Positions 1-4,779 of a stretch of DNA of 6,284 bases are shown one piece after another; position 1 is the stretch's first letter, and every line of letters starts with the position of its first letter. Both the position numbers and the translations under genes were made by a program. This stretch comes from an uncultured Collinsella sp. GTDB taxonomy: Bacteria; Actinomycetota; Coriobacteriia; Coriobacteriales; Coriobacteriaceae. The notes below the pieces were generated by a model that was not told the origin of the DNA, did no database searches, and was given only the letters and a program-made list of their open reading frames with translations. The DNA is taken from NCBI GenBank assembly GCA_902478875.1, contig CABSMZ010000115.1:1-6284 (forward strand), written 5' to 3'.

Positions 1-47
1 CTACACTCTCTCCGTCGTCGGCAGCGTCAGATGTGTATAAGAGACAG
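1..47 (+). other. Illumina Nextera i5/read-1 adapter (not genomic)
   Basis: This is library adapter, not organism DNA. Bases 1-6 (CTACAC) are the tail of the P5 oligo, 7-14 (TCTCTCCG) sit where the i5 barcode belongs, 15-28 are TCGTCGGCAGCGTC, and 29-47 are the 19-bp Tn5 mosaic end AGATGTGTATAAGAGACAG. From memory the barcode equals Nextera XT index S511. Genomic sequence starts at 48. Reading frames crossing this junction are chimeric. Confidence 0.98.
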
Positions 48-207
48 GCTTCAGGCAGGGCACGCCGGTGTTCTTGGTCCTCTGGACCTTCTTCCCAGTC
101 ATCTCGTCGGCCACCGTCACGACGGCCTGCCACTTGCCCTTGTTCTTCCTCACGCCGCCGGGTCCGCATACGCGTAAGGTTTTATTGCTGCATTTATCGT
201 TTTTCAT
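48..207 (-). CDS. Tyrosine recombinase/integrase, N-terminal fragment (cut by contig end)
   Basis: This is the beginning of a probable site-specific tyrosine integrase of a prophage or integrative element. Only about 53 residues are genomic before the frame runs into adapter, so the core-binding and catalytic domains (R-H-R-Y) are not seen. The visible part carries a pattern of the form GGVRKNKGKWQAVV, then a short acidic turn, then GKKVQRTKNTG (residues about 17-47). This resembles the three-stranded arm-type (AP2-like) DNA-binding domain at the N-terminus of many phage and ICE integrases. The start is the ATG at 205-207, preceded by AGGAG (212-216) with a 5-base gap. The gene reads away from a tRNA-Pro 3' fragment about 250 bp upstream, the usual position of an integrase beside its attachment site, which strongly supports the call. 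Recognition is by family pattern only; another protein with this small DNA-binding fold cannot be excluded. Confidence 0.72.
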
Positions 208-457
208 GTCTGCTCCTAAATCCGCAGTTGATTAGAAACAGATGGGCCCACCTGCGGGAACCCGGAGAGACGACGATTCGGGGCTCCTACCCCCGTTGAT
301 TAAGTCATCGGCTGCACCGTGCTCCGCAAAACCGATAATATTCTAACTTGACAAAACGCGCTGAGCTGGGTTAATCTACATCTGTGAAAACGCTCTACTT
401 GCGCTATCTGCGCGTGCTTTAACAAAATAACCACAGGTCAGCGCCATTCTGGGCCCG
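208..457. other. Non-coding DNA between integrase and tRNA attachment site
   Basis: No credible gene is seen here. The stretch holds the integrase ribosome binding site (212-216) and a small GC-rich inverted repeat on the integrase leader (CGGGG 279-283 against CCCCG 291-295). It also has a perfect TTGACA hexamer (348-353, plus strand) with only a weak possible -10, TAATCT, 18 bases downstream. AAAACGC occurs twice (353-359 and 387-393), and related AT-rich words CTTGACAAAA and CTTTAACAAAA lie near 347 and 417. Such short direct repeats next to an attachment core could be integrase arm-type sites, but this is inference. I could not find a convincing promoter for the integrase. Confidence 0.5.
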
Positions 458-502
458 CTGGGGGTCAAGGGGTCGCTGGTTCGAATCCAGTCGTCCCGAC
501 CA
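458..502 (+). mobile_element. Attachment-site junction: 3' half of tRNA-Pro(GGG)
   Basis: This is a tRNA fragment starting in the anticodon loop. The loop reads CTGGGGG (458-464, anticodon GGG at 460-462) and the anticodon-stem 3' strand is TCAAG (465-469). A 5-base variable loop follows (470-474). The T-stem is GCTGG/CCAGT (475-479/487-491) around a TTCGAAT loop, and the acceptor 3' strand CGTCCCG (492-498), discriminator A and encoded CCA (500-502) complete it. The 5' half is absent: bases 453-457 cannot pair with TCAAG (CTTGA would be needed), and no CGGGACG acceptor strand, D-arm or TAGCGCAG-like motif lies upstream. Tyrosine integrases commonly recombine in a tRNA anticodon loop and leave a 3' duplicate at one end, with the intact gene restored at the other. 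With the integrase at 207, this is best read as the attR-type end of an element lying to the left. It is probably not a functional tRNA. Confidence 0.82.
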
Positions 503-511
503 GAAGTTTGC

Positions 512-541
512 AGGTCAGGCACCTAGTGCCTGACCTTTTTT
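512..541 (+). terminator. Rho-independent terminator after tRNA-Pro fragment
   Basis: A perfect 11-bp stem (AGGTCAGGCAC at 512-522, GTGCCTGACCT at 526-536) with a CTA loop is followed by a run of T to 541, then G and five more T. It lies 9 bases past the CCA end, so it is probably the original terminator of the tRNA-Pro gene on the chromosome side of the junction. It would also stop any transcription leaving the element. Confidence 0.9.
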
Positions 542-611
542 GTTTTTAATCACTATGATTATTTTGCTCAAAGCAACAATGTTCCCGCTCGATGTAATCA
601 CCGAATCAAAA

Positions 612-670
612 CGTGTACATCAGCCACCAAAATCGACATTTTTCGACATGTTTGGAGGCTGATGTACACG
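612..670. repeat. 59-bp imperfect palindrome, candidate dispersed (REP-like) element
   Basis: The outer arms CGTGTACATCAGCC (612-625) and GGCTGATGTACACG (657-670) are perfect inverted repeats of 14 bp. After one A/A mismatch (626/656) the pairing continues with CCAAA (627-631) against TTTGG (651-655). The 19-base centre holds TCGACAT twice (633-639 and 643-649), one helical turn apart. No T-run follows on either side, so it does not look like a terminator. It sits between the tRNA terminator and the pgsA promoter. Possible roles are a repetitive extragenic palindrome or small non-autonomous element, an operator, or a structured RNA. Copy number in the genome would decide between these. Confidence 0.75.
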
Positions 671-731
671 AATGCGAAATCCCCGCCGCCTAAAAGCGCC
701 CTCCACATGTCTGGACTCTCTATGCTTACGC

Positions 732-760
732 TGGATAGACATCGCCGGAACGGGTATAGT
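732..760 (+). promoter_or_regulatory. Predicted sigma-70-type promoter for the pgsA operon
   Basis: TGGATA (732-737, four of six matches to the -35 consensus) is followed after 17 bases by TATAGT (755-760, five of six matches to -10). Transcription would start near 767, leaving about a 30-base leader before the GTG start at 797. It is the only reasonable promoter seen between the tRNA terminator and the first gene, and it favours the downstream start of pgsA. No experiment supports it. Confidence 0.5.
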
Positions 761-796
761 ATCGAAAGTTTTGTCGTTAACCAGCGGGGGAGTCCT

Positions 797-1501
797 GTGG
801 GCATCAAAAAGAAGATCAAAAAGGAGCTTATCGGCACTTCCGATTACCCGTCGAATAAGATCTTTACGATCTCCAATTTCATCACCTTTACGCGCCTGAT
901 CCTCACCCTGGTATTTCTGTACCTGTTTGTGACGGATAACAACCGCGTCATCGCCATCGTTATCTACGCCGTTGCCGCCTCCACCGACTGGATGGACGGT
1001 CAGATCGCCCGCATGACTAAGACGGTCTCGTGGCTCGGCAAGGTCATGGATCCCATTTGTGACCGTGCGCTGCTGTTCACCGGCGTGCTGGGACTGGTGG
1101 TTCGCGGAGAGCTGCCCATCTGGGTCTGCGTGCTCATTATTGGCCGCGACATCTATTTGGGCATCGGCACGCTTATCGTGCGCCATTATCACCGTCGCCC
1201 CATCGATGTCGTCTTCCCCGGAAAGATTGCCACAGCGCTGCTCATGACCGGCTTCTCGCTCATGCTACTCGGGTTCCCCGTTATTGACGGCCTGCATCTT
1301 TTGCCTTCAGCCCTTACGGCCTTCCCAGGCCTCAACGGAAGCTCGGTGCCCCTCGGCATCTTCTTTGTGTACGGCGGCGTGATCTTCTCCATGCTCACGG
1401 CTGTCATCTACTCCATTAAGGGCGGAGCGGCCATTAAACAGGCTCTCATGCATCCCGAAGACGAGGACATCGACTTTCTGAACCCTGAAATCGAAGACTG
1501 A
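797..1501 (+). CDS. pgsA: CDP-alcohol phosphatidyltransferase (PgsA-like phosphatidylglycerophosphate synthase)
   Basis: An integral membrane enzyme that moves a phosphatidyl group from CDP-diacylglycerol to an alcohol, most likely glycerol-3-phosphate, giving the precursor of phosphatidylglycerol and cardiolipin. The full family signature D-x2-D-G-x2-A-R-x8-G-x3-D-x3-D is present (D64, D67, G68, A71, R72, G81, D85, D89). These aspartates bind the metal and CDP group. About six hydrophobic segments surround it, and GKIAT near 142 matches the GKxKT region of PgsA proteins. The N-terminus is basic (GIKKKIKKEL) and the C-terminus strongly acidic. The start chosen is GTG 797 with GGGGGAG just upstream, giving 234 residues. 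The frame is open back to ATG 662, but that start lies inside the 612-670 palindrome, upstream of the likely promoter, and adds an untypical 45-residue leader. It is first of five co-oriented genes. The exact acceptor alcohol cannot be fixed from sequence alone; cardiolipin or phosphatidylinositol-phosphate synthase activity is possible. Confidence 0.88.
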   Translation: MGIKKKIKKELIGTSDYPSNKIFTISNFITFTRLILTLVFLYLFVTDNNRVIAIVIYAVAASTDWMDGQIARMTKTVSWLGKVMDPICDRALLFTGVLGLVVRGELPIWVCVLIIGRDIYLGIGTLIVRHYHRRPIDVVFPGKIATALLMTGFSLMLLGFPVIDGLHLLPSALTAFPGLNGSSVPLGIFFVYGGVIFSMLTAVIYSIKGGAAIKQALMHPEDEDIDFLNPEIED

Positions 1502-1567
1502 TTCGTTGGGGTATGATTACGTACGGTTCATTATTTGCGGCACGTCCGCGATAAGTTAGGGGTTGTC

Positions 1568-2002
1568 ATGGACAACATGGTTAACAATATGCCTCAGAAT
1601 GATAAGACTGCTGACGCTACCTGCGTATTCCGCGTGCCTTCAAGCGACGTCACCGTTCCCGACCTCATGGCCAACGTGCGCATCACCGCCCCCGTTCTGT
1701 CCATCGTCAAGGGTCCGCAGACTGGTGCCGCCTTTGAGCTCGAGGATGACGTGACCACCATCGGCCGCGATCCCGCGAACGGCATCTTCCTCAATGACAT
1801 GACCGTTTCGCGCAGCCACGCGCGCATTATTCGCGAGGGCCTCGGCGCTCGCATCGAGGACTTGGGCTCGCTCAATGGCACCTGGGTCGACGGTGCCATC
1901 GTCAATGCAGCCCCGCTGCACGACGGTTCTTCCGTCCAGATCGGTACGTTTACGCTCATCTACCACGAGAGCACGCCGGAGCGCATCGAAACCGGTGAGT
2001 AG
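1568..2002 (+). CDS. garA: FHA-domain phosphothreonine-binding protein, GarA-like
   Basis: A small cytoplasmic signalling protein of 144 residues. A disordered N-terminal tail carries DATCVFR (residues 16-22), followed by one FHA domain (about 44-130). The domain keeps the binding-site residues: GR (66-67), SRSH (81-84) and NG in LGSLNGT (103-104). The layout matches mycobacterial GarA/OdhI, which binds and controls 2-oxoglutarate dehydrogenase and glutamate enzymes until Ser/Thr kinases phosphorylate an ETTSVFR motif and the FHA domain folds onto its own tail. Here the first of the two threonines is alanine; the second (T18) remains. The start is ATG 1568 with AGGGG five bases upstream; an in-frame TTG at 1535 lacks a better site. 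A TATGAT (1512-1517) in the 66-base gap could be a weak internal promoter. The stop is 3 bases before the MerR gene, implying translational coupling. Family assignment is strong; targets in this organism are unknown. Confidence 0.88.
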   Translation: MDNMVNNMPQNDKTADATCVFRVPSSDVTVPDLMANVRITAPVLSIVKGPQTGAAFELEDDVTTIGRDPANGIFLNDMTVSRSHARIIREGLGARIEDLGSLNGTWVDGAIVNAAPLHDGSSVQIGTFTLIYHESTPERIETGE

Positions 2003-2005
2003 GGC

Positions 2006-2884
2006 ATGGCCGAACGCAACTATCTGAGTATCGGCCAAGTCGTCAACCTACTTCGAGGCGCATACCCCGATCTTTCGAACTCAAAAATTAGATTTCTAGA
2101 GGATGAGGGGCTCATTACCCCTCATCGTACGCCTAAGGGATACCGTCAGTACTCCAAGGAGGACGTTGATCGCCTGGAGGTCATCCTGCACTTGCAGAAG
2201 ACCCGCTACATGCCGCTCAACGTGATTAAGCAGCGCTTGGAAAACGCCACGGACCTGTCAACGCTCGCTTACGAGGTGGGCTTGCTGTCCGATGTTCCGC
2301 TCAAGACGGAGCCCAAGGAGACTAAGCAAAAGCTGCATCCCATCGAGACCATTCCCGATATGCTGGGCGTCGAGATTTCGTTTATCCGCTCACTCGCCGA
2401 GAACGACCTCATTCGCATCATCAAGAGTCCGCAGAATCGCGAGCTTGTCGATGGCCGCGATTTTCCGATCATCCGCTACTGCTCCGAGCTGTCACGCTTC
2501 CATATCGAGCCGCGCAACCTGCGTCAGTACGTGTCTTCCGCCAACCGCGAGTCCTCGATGTTTGAGCAGGTGCTCGTGAGCATGCTCGGAATGGATACCT
2601 CCGATGACGAGCGCGACGCCAAGCTCGAGCGTGCGTTTAAGAAGCTTCACGACCTAACGGAAGGTGTGCACACTGCGCTGCTCAAGAACCGCGTTTTTGA
2701 GTCGCTCAACGCCGTGGTCGAGGACGCCGATATCGATGCACTCGATGAGGAAATCACTCGCTCCGAGTCCACCAAGGCCAAAAACGAAGAGATAGCCGCG
2801 CCGGCTTCACACGAGGATTCTCTCGTAAAGCCGCTCAAGGTCGTCGCCCCTTCGCAATCCGGAACCGCCACCGCGGGCAAATAA
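2006..2884 (+). CDS. ftsR: MerR-family transcriptional regulator FtsR
   Basis: A DNA-binding protein of 292 residues with a MerR-type winged helix-turn-helix at about 5-80. Key stretches are SKIRFLEDEGLI (26-37), TPKGYRQYSKEDVDRL (42-57) and RYMPLNVIKQRL (67-78), the pattern of the actinobacterial Rv1828/FtsR group. A second conserved block, LGVEISFIRSLAENDLI onward (120-195), fits the C-terminal dimerisation half of this group. In Corynebacterium glutamicum FtsR activates ftsZ; a division role here is inferred from homology. The tail from about 245 is charged, then low in complexity, making the protein longer than the roughly 250 residues I recall for Rv1828. The start is ATG 2006 with GGTGAG (1994-1999) inside the end of the FHA gene. 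The garA-ftsR neighbourhood is shared with Mycobacterium, which supports orthology. No effector-binding cysteines typical of metal-sensing MerR proteins are evident. Confidence 0.87.
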   Translation: MAERNYLSIGQVVNLLRGAYPDLSNSKIRFLEDEGLITPHRTPKGYRQYSKEDVDRLEVILHLQKTRYMPLNVIKQRLENATDLSTLAYEVGLLSDVPLKTEPKETKQKLHPIETIPDMLGVEISFIRSLAENDLIRIIKSPQNRELVDGRDFPIIRYCSELSRFHIEPRNLRQYVSSANRESSMFEQVLVSMLGMDTSDDERDAKLERAFKKLHDLTEGVHTALLKNRVFESLNAVVEDADIDALDEEITRSESTKAKNEEIAAPASHEDSLVKPLKVVAPSQSGTATAGK

Positions 2885-2924
2885 CCTTAGCTGAAATTTC
2901 GGCAACCCATTGAAAGGTCATGCA

Positions 2925-3455
2925 ATGTACGACTTCGAATCTCAAATCGTCGACATCCCCGACTATCCCGAGCCCGGAGTCATCTTTAAAGACATCACAC
3001 CGCTCTTTGGCAACCCCGAGGCGCTCAAAGCCATGACCGATGCCCTCGCCGAACACTTTGCCGGCATGGGAATCACCAAGGTCGTGGGTCCCGAGGCTCG
3101 CGGCTTTATGGTTGGCGTACCGGTGGCTGTAGCCCTTGGCGCTGGCTTTGTTCCCGCACGTAAACCGGGCAAGCTGCCGCGCGAGACCGTGAGCCAGAGC
3201 TACGAGCTCGAGTACGGCACCGATTCAATTGAGATCCATGCCGACGCTATCAGCTCTAAAGATACCGTGTTGATTCTGGACGACTTGGTCGCGACGGGCG
3301 GAACCGTCGAGGCAACAGGTAAACTGGTGCGAGATATGGGCGCAAAGCTTGTCGGTTACGGTTGTATCCTTGAGCTTGCGTTTCTCAACCCGCGCGAGAA
3401 GCTCACGCCGCCTGATGACGATGTGGAGCTCTTTAGCCTGGTGACGGTGGACTAG
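2925..3455 (+). CDS. apt: Adenine phosphoribosyltransferase
   Basis: A cytoplasmic purine-salvage enzyme: adenine plus PRPP gives AMP plus pyrophosphate. The protein has 176 residues, normal for the family. Diagnostic parts in order are the N-terminal YPEPGVIFKDITPLF block (14-28), EARGF (57-61), the flexible catalytic loop region RKPGKLP (79-85) with the following ETVSQSYELEYG, and the PRPP-binding loop VLILDDLVATGGT (115-127). All expected elements are intact. The start is ATG 2925 with GAAAGG (2912-2917) seven bases upstream; a TTG at 2910 in the same frame would overlap that site and is rejected, giving the usual MxDF-type N-terminus. It follows ftsR by 40 bases and precedes the NlpC/P60 gene by 32, with no terminator in either gap, so co-transcription is likely. 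Confidence 0.95.
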   Translation: MYDFESQIVDIPDYPEPGVIFKDITPLFGNPEALKAMTDALAEHFAGMGITKVVGPEARGFMVGVPVAVALGAGFVPARKPGKLPRETVSQSYELEYGTDSIEIHADAISSKDTVLILDDLVATGGTVEATGKLVRDMGAKLVGYGCILELAFLNPREKLTPPDDDVELFSLVTVD

Positions 3456-3487
3456 CCGTTACCCTTAGTTACTGGAAAGGAAGCTAC

Positions 3488-4615
3488 ATGCGCACAGCAA
3501 ATACGCACAAAAACATGGCACGCTGCGCTGCTACGGCAACCCTCGCTTGTGTTTTGGGCTTGGGCCTCGCGGCTCCTGCCTACGCCGATACCGCATCCGA
3601 CCTTGCCGCTGCTCGTACGAAGCTCGAGCAGATCGGTACCCAAACCCAACAGATTTACGATGAGCTCGCCACGCAGACGCAGGCGCTCGATCAGACTGCT
3701 GGCGAGATCACGCAAAAGCAGCAGGAGATCGCCGATGGTCAGGCCAAGCTCTCGACCTATATCGCCGGCGAGTACAAAACCGGCGGTCTGAGCCTACTTC
3801 AGGTTCTGACGGGCGTCGATGACCTGAGCGATATGCTCAACCGTCTGTTCTACTACGGCAAAGTTTCCGACAAGCAGGCTCAGACCATTCAAGAGGTCAA
3901 GGAGCTTAAGCAGCAGCTCACCGATAAGCAGGCCGAGCAGGAGAAGAACGTCGCCGCCACGCAAAAGAAGGTCGACGAGCTTAACGCTCAGCAGGCTGAA
4001 GCCCAGAACGTCGTAAACTCCCTGGATTCGCAGCTGCAGGCCGAGCTTGCCGCAGAGGCCGAGGCCAACGCTGCGCTGCAAGCCGGCATCAACGCCAGCA
4101 CCGCCGAGAAGGCCACGGTGAGCAACGAGACTGCCGGTACGACCGAGAACACCAACAACGGTGGCCAGACCAGCAATAACAACAACCAGGGCGGCAACAC
4201 TCCGGCTCCTACGCCGGCACCCGCTCCGACGCCGCAGCCCTCCACGCCTGCTCCGGCTCCGACGCCTTCTGCTCCGAGCCAGTCCGTCGACGGCGGTTCC
4301 GTTGTTTCGCGTGCATACAGCAAGCTTGGTTGCGCTTATTCTTGGGGCGGAATTGGCCCGAACAGCTTCGACTGCTCTGGTTTTGTTAGCTATTGCCTCA
4401 CTGGTCGCTATTGCCGCCTGGGCACCACGGGCACCTTTATGGGCTGGACGCGTGTGTCCGATCCGCAGCCCGGTGACGTTGTGGTCAACTCGTACCACAC
4501 CGGCATTTACATCGGTGGTGGTCAGATGATTCATGCTTCCGACTACAACACGGGTGTTATCATCAGCTCCGTTGCCGCCGGCATGAACAATAACTACATC
4601 TTCGTACGTTACTAA
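3488..4615 (+). CDS. Secreted coiled-coil NlpC/P60 peptidoglycan hydrolase
   Basis: An exported cell-wall hydrolase of 375 residues, likely a cysteine endopeptidase cutting stem peptides. A Sec signal peptide (hydrophobic core about 15-29, cleavage after AYA at 31-33) precedes a long, Gln/Glu/Ala-rich coiled coil (about 36-200). That region contains a PcsB-like patch, GGLSLLQVLTGVDDLSDML (99-117). A Thr/Asn/Gly-rich stretch and a Pro/Ala/Thr linker (about 205-265) lead to the NlpC/P60 domain (270-375). Its predicted catalytic residues are C296 (in FDCSGF), H337 (in YHTGIYIG) and H349 (in QMIHAS). The architecture resembles CwlO, PcsB and RipA, where the coiled coil often controls activity through an FtsEX-type partner; no such partner is in the window. 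The start is ATG 3488 with AAAGG seven bases upstream; M10 is a poorer alternative. It is the last gene before the 4639 terminator, downstream of ftsR, fitting a division or growth role by inference. Confidence 0.92.
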   Translation: MRTANTHKNMARCAATATLACVLGLGLAAPAYADTASDLAAARTKLEQIGTQTQQIYDELATQTQALDQTAGEITQKQQEIADGQAKLSTYIAGEYKTGGLSLLQVLTGVDDLSDMLNRLFYYGKVSDKQAQTIQEVKELKQQLTDKQAEQEKNVAATQKKVDELNAQQAEAQNVVNSLDSQLQAELAAEAEANAALQAGINASTAEKATVSNETAGTTENTNNGGQTSNNNNQGGNTPAPTPAPAPTPQPSTPAPAPTPSAPSQSVDGGSVVSRAYSKLGCAYSWGGIGPNSFDCSGFVSYCLTGRYCRLGTTGTFMGWTRVSDPQPGDVVVNSYHTGIYIGGGQMIHASDYNTGVIISSVAAGMNNNYIFVRY

Positions 4616-4638
4616 GTATTCAGATAAAGCAAACGGAT

Positions 4639-4677
4639 ATGGACCTCGTGGCTTTGAGCCATGGGGTCCATTCTTTT
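4639..4677 (+). terminator. Rho-independent terminator closing the five-gene unit
   Basis: A 15-bp stem (4639-4653 against 4657-4671, two G-T wobbles) with a TTG loop is followed by TTCTTTTGTCTTT. It starts 23 bases after the NlpC/P60 stop codon and separates this unit from the degV promoter. Confidence 0.9.
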
Positions 4678-4690
4678 GTCTTTAATGCAA

Positions 4691-4723
4691 GCTGCTATCT
4701 AGTTTTGAATACTAGATAGCAGC
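4691..4723. repeat. Perfect 13-bp inverted repeat at the degV promoter
   Basis: GCTGCTATCTAGT (4691-4703) and ACTAGATAGCAGC (4711-4723) are exact reverse complements around a 7-base TTTGAAT spacer. No T-run follows on either strand and a true terminator lies just upstream, so terminator function is unlikely. The right arm ends where the -35 region of the degV promoter should be, which fits an operator for a dimeric repressor. A dispersed repeat or a structured leader are alternatives. Confidence 0.75.
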
Positions 4724-4750
4724 CCAATCGGTCAGAAAGAAAGCTATAAT
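4722..4750 (+). promoter_or_regulatory. Predicted degV promoter
   Basis: A consensus -10 TATAAT lies at 4745-4750, 29 bases before the ATG. At 17-base spacing the -35 would be GCCCAA (4722-4727), which is a poor match and touches the right arm of the inverted repeat. A weak -35 beside a palindrome suggests a regulated promoter; this is inference. Confidence 0.55.
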
Positions 4751-4779
4751 TGATGAAGAACAATTAGAAAGGACCCTCT

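Noticed and set aside
29..47. A natural transposon end
   Set aside because: The 19-bp mosaic end is flanked by the Nextera primer and barcode, so it is a library artefact.
33..299. Plus-strand 88-residue frame beginning in adapter
   Set aside because: Its start codon is in the adapter and it runs antisense to the integrase fragment.
427..502. A complete functional tRNA gene
   Set aside because: The anticodon-stem 5' strand, D-arm and acceptor 5' strand are all missing; pairing fails from 457 backwards.
662..796. N-terminal extension of pgsA from ATG 662
   Set aside because: It overlaps the palindrome and predicted promoter, is unlike the family N-terminus, and GTG 797 has its own ribosome site.
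620..1192. 190-residue minus-strand frame
   Set aside because: It is antisense to the pgsA coding frame, which carries a full catalytic motif; the composition is that of a shadow frame.
4201..4290. A tandem DNA repeat or CRISPR-like array
   Set aside because: The periodic GCTCCGACGCC-like words encode the Pro/Ala/Thr linker of the NlpC/P60 protein; no spacers or regular repeat units are present.
3794..4534. 246-residue minus-strand frame rich in Leu and Arg
   Set aside because: It is antisense to the NlpC/P60 gene and reflects its coiled-coil and Pro/Ala codons; no family resemblance.
4691..4723. A second tandem terminator after the NlpC/P60 gene
   Set aside because: No T-run follows the stem on either strand, and an adequate terminator precedes it.
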